Source: Benincasa hispida (lineage: Eukaryota > Streptophyta > Magnoliopsida > Cucurbitales > Cucurbitaceae). From it: DNA of 64,000 bases. The notes below the pieces were generated by a model. That model had not been told where the DNA came from. It was given only the letters and a program-made list of their open reading frames with translations, and made no database searches. Each line of letters opens with the position of its first letter. Positions within the stretch are counted from its first letter, which is position 1. Shown here piece by piece: positions 1 to 10,605 of the stretch. Where the stretch lies: NCBI RefSeq assembly GCF_009727055.1, contig NC_052349.1, positions 43,277,364 through 43,341,363 of the forward strand. The letters run 5' to 3'. A program made the translations under genes and the position numbers.

Positions 1-222
1 ACCTTAATCTTTATACTACAGACCTATTTAGCTTATCACTTAAGGCATGATCCATATGTATATCACATATACATGCTTAAGTTCATATAAGATAACGAAA
101 GAGCTTTGTTTATTGGATATGAGTAAATGCCATAATTAAATAACATTTATTTTATTCATCAAACAATGTGTATTTTTACAAAACAACGAGACTCCAGGAG
201 AATTAGGACACCAATCCCAACA
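1..222 (-). mobile_element. Terminal part of a Ty1/copia LTR (family A), minus orientation
   Basis: This stretch matches, base for base over long runs, the last ~220 bases before 31839 and before 60931, which are the ends of other family-A LTRs. It ends in ...caatcccaaca at 222, so read on the minus strand the LTR begins TGTTGGGATTGG. The rest of the element lies outside the window. The next bases (aatac) belong to a different LTR, so 222/223 is an insertion boundary; the left target duplication cannot be checked. Confidence 0.8.
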
Positions 223-990
223 AATACATCTTACTCCTTAAGTTTCGACTAATCCCTCATTAAACAATTGGTTTATAGTCCAACTTATAAACTATGACCT
301 TCTCGATCATGAAAAGGAGGGGCCCCATTGTTCAAGACCTGGAATCAGCGTTGAAAAGAACAACCTATCTGCTAACCCTAAGTCGTGTAGGAGTGAATTT
401 CATCTTGCAGAGCTATGACCCCAACTATATATCCGGTCATATCCCCAAAATGGGAGGCTTATTGAGTAGTGCTTTTGGATTACTCTCACCTATGTAGATC
501 AAAGGATAATCTTGAATAAACAGGATTTCATAGTCAGCTCAAGATTAAAATCGAGTTACCTTAGGTCATTGAATTTGAAATAGTCAGTTTTAGTAGTAAA
601 AGATTGTTATAAAAAAAAAGTGACAATTTTGAGGCCGCTCTTATGCAAACTCATTACATAGAATGTCCCCACTCACATTTCTCTACATGAATGATTTTGG
701 GATCATATCATTTGTACCAGTATACAAAATGGGCCGCATCCAATAGTGTCACCAGAATGAGGTACCCAATCTCATCCATATACTTATAGACCATTTTGGC
801 TATGTACTAAAACTTGATCCTCATTTATGTCGCCACATAAAGTTAAAGTATTCATATGATAGCCATGGATTCGTTGGATTTTTATAAGAGAATGCAATTT
901 CAATAAAAATTTATTGAAAAATACTCAATAATACTTTTATTAATAAATAGAATATGTTAAAAGTATTTACGAACTATGAGCAATTTGTGA
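223..990 (-). mobile_element. Copia LTR fragment (family C-like), minus orientation
   Basis: Read on the minus strand this resembles the LTR at 25978-27768, including the recurring LTR blocks around 'tgttcaagacctggaatca' and 'gggccgcatcc'. It stops about 25 bases short of the expected TGTT end at 990, where a plus-strand LTR piece begins. The frame at 294-497 lies wholly inside this LTR and is not regarded as a gene. Confidence 0.7.
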
Positions 991-2179
991 ACAATCATCG
1001 CACTATTGATTGGTTATATCCAATGGACACAAAAATATATCTATAGTGCGAAAAGTGCAGTTCTCGGTCTTTAATGGAGTGTACCGATAGTTAATGGAAG
1101 TTGGGTAATTTAATTAAAGAGTTTAATTAATTATCCAAGTATCATTAGAGTTTCAATCTACAGGTCCATAAGGTTCCCTCTGTAGCTCAACAAGGATTTA
1201 ACTGAGAATTAATTTTGGATTAATTTGAAGTGTTCAAATTAATTGAGGGAATTAATTATATATGATATAATTAAATAATTAAATATAATGTATTTGATAC
1301 ATTATAGTATAAAATATTTTGAGAGGAATTTGAATATGATTCAAGTACTGATTATATGAATAAGATTCATATAATTAAATTTAATATAAATATGATTTAT
1401 ATTTGAGAGGAATTAAATATTTGAATATGATTCGAATATTAATTATATGGATGAGATTCATATAATTGAATTTATGATTTATATTAAATGTCATGCATTG
1501 TTGAGAGAAAATAAAACTATAGGTTATATTGTATTTGATACAATATAAAACTATAGGTTATATGTTATATTTGATATAACATATAATTGTATATATATAT
1601 ATATATATANAATATAAAACTATAGGTTATATGTTATATTTGATATAACATATAATTGTATATATATATATATATATAATGAAATGAGGGAGTTATTAGA
1701 ATAATTCCCTCTCTACTCTTCCTCTCCATGACTTGATGGGTTTGGCGGGTAACGTGAGAATGTTCTCACAGTTAGTTCTTTCTCTCTTCCAAGAAAATTA
1801 TGGAGAAGAGTTCTCTGTGTAAAAAAACTCCTCTCCCTTTCAATCTCTCCTCTTCCCTCTTCTAAACATAGGGCAGAGCCCACAACTCCTGCTAATTCTC
1901 AACCTAGAGAATACATAAGGTTCCCTTTTATGGTGGTGTCTACCATTTGGAGATCAAAGAGGTTCGAGATCCATTCGAAGGATTATGTTAAGAAAGTGTT
2001 CTTCACGGGTATGCCATTTTCTTCCCTATTTCTTATACAAAAGCATGTTGTACAATTTAGAGTTTTAATAGGCATAATCTTTTCTTTTCTGTTAATTCTA
2101 TAATTTCTTAAATTCTGTGAAAACTAAAAATGGGATTGATCCCCACTTCTGTTGCACATCCGTCACTGGTTTCCCTTCA
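991..2179 (+). mobile_element. Copia LTR fragment (family B), plus orientation, 5' end missing
   Basis: The sequence parallels the second part of the plus-strand LTR at 17895-19030: the block 'tatccaatggacac', the AT-rich U3/R part and the closing ...cccttca at 2179. A degenerate primer-binding site follows two bases later, as in the better preserved copies. A single N at 1610 sits between two copies of the same ~65 bases, which looks like an unmerged assembly join, so the LTR is artificially lengthened there. Confidence 0.75.
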
Positions 2180-2181
2180 AT

Positions 2182-2193
2182 TGTTATTAGAGT
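2182..2193 (+). other. Degenerate primer-binding site (initiator tRNA-Met type)
   Basis: tgttattagagt lies two bases after the LTR end ...ttca, the same spacing as tggtatcagagc at 19033 and 27771. Four of twelve positions differ from the usual plant copia site complementary to initiator tRNA-Met, so it is probably inactive. Confidence 0.6.
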
Positions 2194-2579
2194 TAGGTTG
2201 CAACCCCTTTTTTTTATTCCAGAATTTAATTGCAGAATAATGGTGGGTGCATTCTATATTTTATTTCATATGATGAATGTTTTATAGAATGTGGTTTGCA
2301 ATTTGGATGGTTTTAGGATTGGGTTATTAGTTTTACAGCTTTCCTTTTACAAATTTGGTTTGTAAGGGCCCGTTGTTTTGGGCGTTAAATGCTATTGAGT
2401 CTGTGATTCTTAAGTTTTGAGCCACTTGTGCTGTTCCCGATGTCTTTTGAAGGAAAAACAAAGCAACGCTATGAGGAGGAAGATTTTGTTGCTGGGCGAT
2501 CACTTGAGTGTTTACTAGGCGATCATTGGGTGCTTGATGGGCGATCGTTTGGTGATTGCTGGGCGATCGTTAGGCGTGG

Positions 2580-2837
2580 CACTGGGTAATAGTTGCTGAG
2601 TTGTGGCACTGGGCGATCATTGCTACGCGATAACACTAAGAGATTGTTGCTATGTAATAGCACTAAGAGATCATTGTTATGTGATAGCACTAAGCGATTG
2701 TAGCTATACGATAGCACTAAGCGATCAATGCTATGCAATAACACTAAGAGAATGTTACTATACTATAGCATTAGGCGATCGATGCTATGTGATAGCATTA
2801 GGCGATCATTGCTAGGTGATGGCACTAAGCGCTGGGT
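2580..2837 (+). repeat. 27-bp minisatellite, about 9.5 copies
   Basis: Units start at 2580, 2607, 2634, 2661, 2688, 2715, 2742, 2769 and 2796, with a partial copy to about 2837. The consensus is close to cactaagcgatcattgctat plus gygatag. Because 27 is a multiple of three, the array reads as a nine-residue peptide repeat, which explains open frames on both strands. Less regular cgatc-containing units precede it from about 2490. Confidence 0.9.
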
Positions 2838-3125
2838 GTTGCCTTTGGTTGTTTGCTCCTGAGAGTTCGTTGCTAGAAGGTTTGCGTTTAGCGGTTCAAG
2901 ACCCTGTTCACTTGTTTCGAACCGATTGAGCTTTTTATTAATGTAATAGGTAGTTTTTATCAATTAAATTAATATAAACATTATATAATTTAATTAATGG
3001 TTTTAGGACTCCAATTCTGGTCCATAATTGTTGTTTAAATTATGCATATGATGTATTAATTAATTGTTTTATATATGTCATAAAGTATGTCATATAGTAC
3101 AATCCCACCATTGGTTATGCATTAT

Positions 3126-3257
3126 CATGCATCATTTATATTATAAATGTTATAGTATATGTTTGTATGATTTAATTTTATAGCATGCTCATGCATCATA
3201 TAATATAAGTGTTATACTATATGCTTGCATGCATAAATAACATAATCATGCATCATT
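3126..3257 (+). repeat. CATGCATCAT leader repeats
   Basis: The decamer catgcatcat occurs at 3126, 3190 and 3247 (spacing 64 and 57), each followed by an AT-rich arm such as ttatattataa and 'gttatagtatatg'. The same arrangement recurs at 19777, 19845 and 19904 and, inverted, at 34307/34367 and 57734/57794. Confidence 0.8.
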
Positions 3258-3258
3258 T

Positions 3259-3840
3259 GTCCTAGACAATATGCCGTATATTGCGTAGACCCAGACTTTC
3301 TAGATGACCCTCGAACATTTTAGCCGTGAGAGCCTTTGTAAACGGATCAACAACGTTGTACTCCGAAGCAGTCTTCATGATAGTCACGTCACCTTGATGC
3401 ACAATCTACTGAATGAAATGATATTTTTGCTCAATGTGTTTGCCTCTTCGATGACTGCTAGGCTTCTTAGAATTTGCCACAGCACCACTGTTATCACAAT
3501 AAAGTGGGATGGGCAAAGACATATTTGGAACAACTTCCAAATCAGTAAGGAACTTCTTAAACCAAAAAACATCTTTAGCAGCTTCACAAGTAGCTACATA
3601 TTCCGCTTTCATAGTGGAGTCGGCGATGCATCCTTGCTTGATGCTTCACCAAACTATAGCTCCTCCATTCAGAGTAAACACTGATCCTGATGTGGATTTC
3701 TGAGAATTTTGAACAGTCTGAAAATCAGAGTCCATGTATCCTATAAGGATCAAATCCTTATCTCCATACACAAGCATATAGTCTCTCGTTCTCTGAAAAT
3801 ACTTAAGGATTATTTTGATCACTGTCCAGTGATCTAATCC
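3259..3840 (-). pseudogene. Copia M1: RNase H domain remnant
   Basis: On the minus strand this encodes the Ty1/copia RNase H, which removes the RNA template during reverse transcription. Visible landmarks are MKAEYVATCEAAKDVFWFKK and LYCDNSGAVANSKKPSSHRR (about 3612 down to 3406), the typical C-terminal half with the E of 'EAEY' and the D of 'YCDNSGA'. The part toward the LTR keeps the conserved block near 3290-3340, but several frame changes and stops break the reading frame. It continues into the RT remnant at 3853-4205. It is an old fragment with no polypurine tract or 3' LTR attached, since 3258 adjoins a plus-strand element. Confidence 0.85.
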
Positions 3841-3852
3841 TGGATCGGATTG

Positions 3853-4205
3853 TTACTGACTGACAATCGCTACTGCATAGCAAATGTCAAGTCTGGTACA
3901 TAATATTGCATACATAAGGCGACCAACAGCTAATGCACATGAAATTCGTTTCATTGCCTCAACCTTTTGAGGAGTCTTACGACATTGTTCCTTAGACAAT
4001 GTAATTTCATGTTTAAAAGGTAATAAAATCTTCTTGGAATTGTGCATCGAATATCTGAAAAATATCTTTTCAATATACGATGCCTGAGACAAGGCCAACC
4101 TTTTGTTCTTACGATCCTTGATAATCTGGATCCCTAGGACAAACTGCACCTCACCCAAATCTTTCATTTGGAATTGGGCGACTAACTATTTCTTTACATC
4201 AGTTA
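3853..4205 (-). pseudogene. Copia M1: reverse transcriptase, C-terminal part
   Basis: The minus strand reads MKDLGEVQFVLGIQIIKDRK, SQASYIEKIFFRYSMHNSKK and LMYAILCTRLDICYA, the end of the copia RT and the RT-RNase H connection. The domain is split at 4210 by the gypsy element and resumes at 13740 with the YVDD part. The two parts fit without loss once the gypsy and one copy of its 5-bp target duplication are removed. A stop ends the frame before the RNase H connection. Confidence 0.88.
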
Positions 4206-4210
4206 GAAAA
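4206..4210. repeat. Target-site duplication (left) of the gypsy element
   Basis: gaaaa at 4206-4210 is repeated at 13735-13739, directly outside the right LTR end. The host copia sequence elsewhere (17349-17360) has this site once. Confidence 0.9.
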
Positions 4211-5471
4211 TAATGCGTGATTAATGCGATGAAATTATGGTGTTTGATGCAATGGTGGTGTATGCGTTGTGCATGCAAGTTTTCCTAGAAATATCCATGT
4301 ATAAATTCTACTAGGTTGCCTGTTAAGCCGAGGGTCGAACACAGGGACTATGGAGACAAATGCGATGGTGATTTTAGATTTCTTTGCGGTGACGAACAAA
4401 ACATTGCGTTGGTTGGTATGTTTGTTTAATGTATAGATTCTATGCGGCGGAATTGAGAAAATAGTTAATAACACGAAAGTACAATGAGTATGCAAAGGAA
4501 CGGGTTGAGAAGGGATTTAGCTAACACTTTCTAAGATTGCGTTCACGTTATGCGATCATGCTACACACATACAACAACAAGTCATCTCTCAATGCAAATG
4601 CTATAGCTCCTAGTTTTAGAACGCATGCGATGTATACGATGATGTCTAGAGGACTTATGTATAAGCCTCTACTCTTGTCTATGCGATGATGAATAACACA
4701 AAAATACACAAGGTGACCGCCTACTATCATAACCTATTTCTAGGGTGTAAGAGTCGGCCCTCTCGCTGTCCTCAATGCTTCCCGGCACTCTCTCGAGCTA
4801 ACTAGGAACGATCTTCCGGTATCTTCTCTATTCTCTCGCCTCTGCCTTTTAAGTGTGAGAAAACTATGAACAAACGCTAACTATCTTTTGTATGGTGAAC
4901 TCTCTATATGGCTCAGTTGGAATAAAACCGAACTCCTTTAACAAAGGTGGCCTTTGTTATTTATAGAGCTTCAGGGTGAAGAGCTTTTTCTCTCAAATGA
5001 TTGTACTGATGAGATGTCATTAATTCTCTGTCTGATGCGCTGAATAATTGTTACTGAAAAGTTGTGTGTACTTGCTACAGTGTGTTGTTAATGGCTTGTC
5101 AACTAAATTCGGACTCGACCGTCATCAGCTTTCTATCCCGTCATGATTTATTAAGCTTTCACCTTGATGCGCCGGCTCTATGCGGTCACCTTCTTGAGCA
5201 GACCTCGCGAACGCATACGATTGCCTAGCTTTGCGGTCACAATCTGTTAATGTGCTCGGACTCTGAATTCTTTGGATCGCAACTCTGCATTGCACCAACG
5301 TATTTTTCTGCAAAAAATACATAAATTAGCTGCTTTAATGCGATGGACGCATGCGATTGCAATGTTCTAAGCTTAATGCTTTTGGACACGATTCTATATA
5401 TTTTTACCGTCGCGAGCCTACATTTTTTTATATCTTTGTGTTATAATAACGTGCATTTCTGCCCGTTATCA
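4211..5471 (-). repeat. Gypsy 3' LTR (1261 bp)
   Basis: This is homologous to 12256-13734. It starts taatgcgtgatta (the right copy has tgatgcgtgatta) and ends ...gcccgttatca. Relative to the right LTR it lacks roughly 12797-13225 but carries about 220 extra bases near 4960-5180. The chance frames in it are not regarded as genes. Confidence 0.9.
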
Positions 5472-5484
5472 CACCCCCAAATTT
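5472..5484 (-). other. Polypurine tract of the gypsy element
   Basis: The minus strand reads AAATTTGGGGGTG immediately before the 3' LTR start (TGATAACGGGC...), the expected place for plus-strand DNA priming. Exact copies occur again at 6067-6079 and 6431-6443. Confidence 0.85.
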
Positions 5485-6780
5485 AAAACAATGCTTGTTC
5501 TCAAGCATAAACTAAAGATTTTCTTTAGAAAGTCGACCGCCTTCTTCTTTCCTAGATTTCTCAGGGTTGCCTTATTCAAATCCTATGTACCAAAATCTCC
5601 TTAATTCTTATCCAGGTCTCTTCTTAAAATATTTCTAAAATTTATGGATCGCAAGTTTAACCTTCCAAAAAGACTTTACTAGTTTCCAGGGCATTACATG
5701 ATTTATTTCATAAAAAAAACTTTTTCAACTGGGATGTTTTCAAATGATTTTTATCCTTGCGTAGTTTAGATATTTTTTTCTATGACCTTGCGCTGATCCG
5801 AGTGCCTAGCCTTCATTTTGACTTGCCCCCACGGGTGTCATGCGGACATCCAACTACGAGCAAAACGCTCTTTCTCAGTCTAAACTCATGCCCATTTGGC
5901 AGCGGAGTTGCGTTCATTTGATTTATGCGTTGATCACAATTCCTACCTTCGTTTTAGTTTGCCTCCACGGGTGTCATGTGGACATCCAACTATGAGTAGG
6001 ATCCAATTGCAACGTTATGATGATTTTTTTTAATGCCTAAAATAACAAGGTTGAAAATAAATACCGCACCCCCAAATTTAAACGCAGCAATGTCCTCATT
6101 GCTGAGAGATTGGAAGAATTCATGCGATGCTCTTAGGAAGTTTCATAAAAGTCAGTTTGAAAGAAAGCTAGTGGAATACTAACTTCTAGAAATATTTCAT
6201 GAATTGACTGTCCTAAAATTAAGTTGTCTCAAGGACATGTGATGAAAAATAGAGGCATGCATTTCATCATTGGAATCATAATCAGCAAAGAAAAACAATA
6301 CGGTGACTTACTAAATTAACCAATGTTTAATGATTGCACCGACTAAAGAGGATGCGATGATAAAATTATCAAAGTTAAACTGAAATGTGAGAGTGCAACA
6401 TTTGGAATAAACAAAGTCAAGGAGAGATACCACCCCCAAATTTTCTTTGTTGCCCGCATTATTTGTGATCATATCCTTCTTTGCGACAAGCCTATTTCTG
6501 CGATTGTGGTGGCTGAATAAACTAGTTGCGTCTTTCGTGTAGCTCCTCCGCAATCGTTCACCACGATTGTTGCAAAGAAAACATCGAGAGGGTGGGTCAA
6601 ATAAAAGATAGAGTTAACAATTTTTTTTTATAGAAATGATGCAAAGGATAAAGAAATGATAATGACTATAAAGAGGTAGAATTAAGTTCATGAATTGAAG
6701 GTTCCAAAGGATACTTCACAAAAATTACATCCCTGATGAATTTGAATCGCATGATTGTGCAGGGACCGCCCACTTCTTTT
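5485..6780 (-). mobile_element. Gypsy 3' noncoding region
   Basis: About 1.3 kb between the integrase end and the polypurine tract, where some Athila relatives carry an env-like frame. I see no convincing env-like frame: the longest frame here (minus, 6553-6311, 80 residues) has no recognisable motif. It contains two extra copies of the polypurine 13-mer and a direct repeat of about 45 bases (5824 and 5959). Confidence 0.7.
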
Positions 6781-7985
6781 TCAGCCAGAATTCCTCAGGT
6801 GCACGGAGGTGTTCTCGCGATGCAAGTCTTCTCCGTGATATATTTTGACTCTTTTCCCATTGACTTTGAATGCGTTAGTCCCGTCCTCATTAGATAACTC
6901 AACCGCTCCATGCGGGAATACCTCTCTGATTATGAAAGGACTAGACATCGTGACTTTAATTAACCGGGAAAGAGTCGTAGTCGCGAATTGAATAGTAAGA
7001 CCTTTTGTCCGAATTGGAGATTCTTCTCGCATAATTGTTTGTCATGCCAAAGTTTTGCATGCTCCTTGTAGATTTTGGCATTCTCATATGCGTGAGTTCT
7101 TCATTCATCAAGCTCGACCAACTGAAGTTTCCTTGCTTCCCCTACTGCCTTTAAGTCAAAATTGAGTTTTTTCACTACCCACAGTGCTTTATGCTCTAGC
7201 TCAAGCGGTAAATGGCATGCCTTTCTGAACACCAGTGCATACGGGGACATGCCTATAGGTGTCTTATAGGCGGTTCTGTATGCCCACAAGGCATCGTCGA
7301 ACTCCATTGCCCAAACTTCACGTGAAGGTTTTACCACATTCTCTAATATCAGCTTGATTTCCCTGTTGGACACTTCAACTTGACCATTTGTTTGTGAGTG
7401 TATGAGGTGGCCACCTTATGAAGGATATTATATTTGAGCAGTAAATTGTTGATGATGTGATTAACAAAGTGAGAGCCCTCATCACTTATTATGGCACGTG
7501 GGGTGCCAAAACGAGTGAAAATATTTTTCTTTAAGAATTTGGAAACTACCGCCGTATCGCTTGCAACGCACGATACCGCTCCTTCCCATTTGGAAACGTA
7601 GTCGACGGCTAATAGAATGTATTTGTGACCATTTGATGGTGGAAATGATCCTATGAAGTCTATGCCTCAGACGTCGAATAGTTCCAATTCTAAGATGATG
7701 TTCATGGGCATCACATGCTTCCATGAATGTTTCCCGTGCGTTGGCACTAGTCGCATTTCATTGCATTGCCTCTTGCGTCCTTGAATAAAGTTGGCCCAAA
7801 ATACCCACTTTGTAACACCTTTGCTGCTGTGTGTTGGCCTCCAAATTTCCCTCCATATGGCGAGTCATGGCATTATGATAGTATGTACTGGTGAGCAGCA
7901 TCTGGTACGCATAGGTGCAAAATCTTGTCTAATTCTCTCTTATAAATATTTGGCTCATCCCAATAATATGACTTTCATTCATGTT
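6781..7985 (-). pseudogene. Gypsy integrase remnant
   Basis: Integrase joins the element's DNA to the chromosome. On the minus strand, pieces in order are a zinc-binding/core region (about 7985-7482, badly frameshifted), then [20 protein letters not shown] and [20 protein letters not shown] (7373-7101, the end of the catalytic core), then FIIREVFPHGAVELSNEDG and VNGKRVKIYHGEDL (7032-6781, the C-terminal domain). At least three frame breaks separate these, so no active enzyme can be made. Upstream it continues into the RNase H domain. It is about the normal total length for a gypsy integrase once frames are ignored. Confidence 0.85.
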
Positions 7986-8517
7986 TGAGCCGCCTCTTTT
8001 GGTGGGCTGTGTAATCCTCAAAGGATTGTACGCAAACCAGAAAATTGACCACGTCTGCATACCATGGTAATTCTTCAATTTTAAATAGTTGCTCATCTAG
8101 GAAAGTTGCATTCACCTCTGATTGGTTGCGGTCAACTTCTAGATTTTCTAATTTGGATAAATGGTCCGCAACCTGGTTCTCCGTCCCCTTGCGATCAATG
8201 ATTTCCATGTTGAATTCTTGAAGGAGGAGAACCCATCGAATCAATCTTGGCTTCGCGTCTTTCTTTGTCATCAAATATTTTATTGCCAAGTGGTTAGTGT
8301 GAACTATTACTTTAGCTCCCAGCAGGTAAGCTCTGAATTTGTCCAACGAAAATATCACCGCAAGCAATTCTTTTTCTGTGGTAGTGTAATTTGTTTGAGC
8401 AGGGTTCAAGGTTTTACTCACATATGCAATGAGGTGTAGCATTGTTTTCTTCTTTTATGCCAGCACCGCCCCCATCGCATAACCGCTTGCGTCGCACATT
8501 AGTTCAAAGGCCTGTGT
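7986..8517 (-). pseudogene. Gypsy RNase H remnant
   Basis: The minus-strand frame 8442-7975 reads [25 protein letters not shown], then [11 protein letters not shown], then [30 protein letters not shown]. This is the gypsy RNase H, which degrades the RNA strand of the hybrid. The catalytic glutamate (TTEKE) and the closing aspartate (VADHLS) are present. The usual aspartate of V-Y-T-D-H is asparagine (VHTNH), a change expected to abolish catalysis. A stop separates it from the reverse transcriptase at about 8518, although the two are one polyprotein in related elements. Confidence 0.88.
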
Positions 8518-9342
8518 TTAGTCCGGTGTGATCAACATAGGTGCGGTTGTTAATGCGTCCTTCAGTATCTTGAATGCATTGAGGCATTGTTCATCAAAGT
8601 CAAACTTTCTTTCTTCCTCCAGCAACGCACTCAATGGTCGTGAATTCTTTGAAAAATCCTTCACAAGACGTCGATAAAGGCCAACATGTCTTAAGAAGCT
8701 TCTGACAGCCTTCACATTTGTTGGAGGTGGGAGCTTTTCAATCGCCACAATATTTACCTTGTCCACCTCCAGCCCGTCCTCTGAGACTTTGTACCCAAGC
8801 ACAATACCTTCCTTCACCATGAAGTGACATTTCTCCCAGTTTAGCACAAGGTTCATCTCTTTGCATCTTTTCAGTATCTTCTCTAGATTGTTGAGACAGA
8901 CTTCGTATGTTTGCCCATACATTGAGAAGCCGTCCATGAAAATTTCTATAGAATCTTCAAGATACTCAGAAAAGATGGCCATTATACACCTCTGGAAAGT
9001 GCTCGACGCATTGCATAGGCCAAACAACATGTGTCGGAACGGAAATATTCCATAGGGGCAGGTGAATGTGGTTTTCTCTTGATCTTTAGGAGCAATCATG
9101 ATTTGGTTGTAGCCGACATATCCATCCAAGAAGTAGTAGTAATCATTTCCTGCTAGGCAGTCTAGCATCTGGTCGATGAAAGGCAAAGGGAAATGATCAT
9201 TCTTTGTCACCGCATTCAGTTTGCGGTAGTCCATGCAAATCTGCCAGCCAGTGACGGTCCTCATTGGGATCAGTTCATTATTTGCATTTGGGACTACTGT
9301 CATCCCTCCTTTCTTAGGCACACATTGCACGGGCTGACCCAC
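8518..9342 (-). pseudogene. Gypsy reverse transcriptase, 274-residue open part
   Basis: This is the longest open frame in the window. It copies RNA into DNA in related elements. Landmarks are VQCVPKKGGMTVVPN, WQICMDYRKLNAVTKNDHFP, LDGYVGYNQI, YGIFPFRHMLFGLCNASSTF, IEIFMDGFSMYG, LGYKVSEDGLEVDK and the RNase H tether (LLEEERKFDFDEQCLNAF). The second aspartate of the F-[MV]-D-D catalytic box is glycine (codon at 8931-8929), which should inactivate the enzyme even though the frame is open. The N-terminal part continues in another frame at 9314-9730, overlapping by a frameshift. The domain order fits Ty3/gypsy. Confidence 0.93.
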
Positions 9343-9730
9343 GTGCTATTGGCGATTGGATAGATAATCCTGCGTCCAACCACTTTATTATCTCCTTCTT
9401 CACGACCTCCTTCATCGCAGGGTTAAGTCTGCATTGATGTTCGATCGATCCTTTCTGATTGTCCTCGAGACGAATCCTATGCATGCAATATGCGGGGCTG
9501 ATTCCTCTAATATCTGCAAGCGTCCAGCCAATTGCTTTTAAGTACCTTTTCAGGATGCTCAGTAACACATTCTCTTGATCTTCATTAAGTGCAGAGGAAA
9601 TTATTACAGGTAGCGTTTCATTCTGCCCCAGGAAAGCGTACTTCAGGTGGTTTGGAAGGCTTTTCAGCTCTATTGTCGGTGGTTGTTCCAAGGATGGTTT
9701 TTGGGTTTTTCTTTCTTCATTCACTATCAT
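9314..9730 (-). pseudogene. Gypsy protease-RT linker and RT N-terminus
   Basis: A minus-strand frame of 138 residues with the pattern PTIELKSLPNHLKYAFLG, VIISSALNEDQE, IGWTLADIRGISPAYCMHRI and KEVVKKEIIKWLDAGL. This matches the linker just before the RT in plant gypsy polyproteins. Its C-terminal end overlaps the RT frame out of phase, showing a frameshift near 9330. Between 9731 and 10164 the same protein continues only in broken frames. Confidence 0.85.
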
Positions 9731-10159
9731 CTTTTCTTCTTTGGGATTTGTTTATGTGATCACATTGCAGGCTACTATAGATGCGGCCACATCCTTATCT
9801 TTATTTTTATTTTCAGACTTTTCTTCTTCATTCAAAATAGGTTCATCATTGGATTCAGTGAGGTCTTTTTCTTTTGGGTATTTCATGGCTCTGATAATAT
9901 CAAACCTGAGCTTCTGTCCGTCATGCTCAGTGTGATCTCTCTTTTGTACACATCAATTAGAGCGTGACCAGGGGATAAAAATGGTTATCCCAGGATGATT
10001 GGTACATCTTTGTTCGCTTCATAATCCAAGATGATGAAGTCTGCCAGTAAGATAAATTTGTCAATCGTGACTAGGACATCCTTCACCTTCCCTTCTGGAT
10101 GAACAAGGGACCTGTCAGCTAGCTGAAGAGTCACTGTCGTGGGCGCCAACTGCCCCACA

Positions 10160-10605
10160 TTCAACTACTTAAAAATTGGGAGGGGCATTAAGTTGATGTT
10201 GGCCTCGAGATCGCAAAGCGCTTGACCAATGTATAATCCGTTGATCGAGCAGGGTATTGTGAAACTTCTAAGGTCGCACATTTTTGGTGGAATTATGGAT
10301 TTTGAACTTTGCGTCAATGCCACCGTTGCGAACTTACCAGTGCTTCTTTTCTTCGTCACCATGTCCTTCAGAAACTTTTCATACTTCTGCATCTGTTTAA
10401 TCGCTTCAGTGAAAGGAATGTTGATATGCAAGTGTTTCAGCATGTCCATGAAACGTTGATACTGCACTTCATCATTTTTCTTCTTTTTAAGTCTCTGGGG
10501 GAATGGTGGCAATTGTATTTTCATGGTTCCCTGTTCTTTCGGCTTCGAAGTGGATGCAATCTCCGGTTCTATCGCCGCCTGTTCTTCTGTTTCTTCTTGA
10601 GTCAA
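10160..10605 (-). pseudogene. Gypsy aspartic protease remnant
   Basis: The minus-strand frame 10605-10165 ends in FTIPCSINGLYIGQALCDLE followed by ANINLMPLPIF. This is the pepsin-like protease that cleaves the gag-pol precursor. In relatives the active-site box reads D-L-G-A-S; here it is D-L-E-A-N, so the glycine and the serine are both replaced, and a stop follows soon after. The preceding ~90 residues (PPFPQRLKKKKNDEVQYQRF...) are the usual lysine-rich gag-protease linker. Confidence 0.87.

Larger units (their letters stand above)
2196..3258 (+). mobile_element. Untranslated leader of a plus-strand copia element
   Basis: Between the primer-binding site and where gag should start, this leader aligns in order with 19050-19930: a 'gggcgttaaatgct' type block, then a variable insert (here the minisatellite at 2580-2837), then 'ggttcaagaccctgttcacttg', then the 'cccaccattggttatgcat' block with CATGCATCAT repeats. 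It is cut at about 3258, where the minus-strand copia M1 begins. The frames seen here are by-products of the repeat. Confidence 0.65.

Noticed and set aside
294..497. 67-residue plus frame near the left edge
   Set aside because: It is antisense to a copia LTR and repeats a block found in every LTR here.
223..2179. Possible foldback element, since a minus LTR abuts a plus LTR at 990
   Set aside because: The two pieces represent different parts and families of LTR and are not reverse complements of each other along their length.
2603..2815. Cysteine/tyrosine-rich repeat peptide frame
   Set aside because: It is a direct consequence of a 27-bp minisatellite in a noncoding leader; the opposite strand is open too and no start context or homologue is visible.
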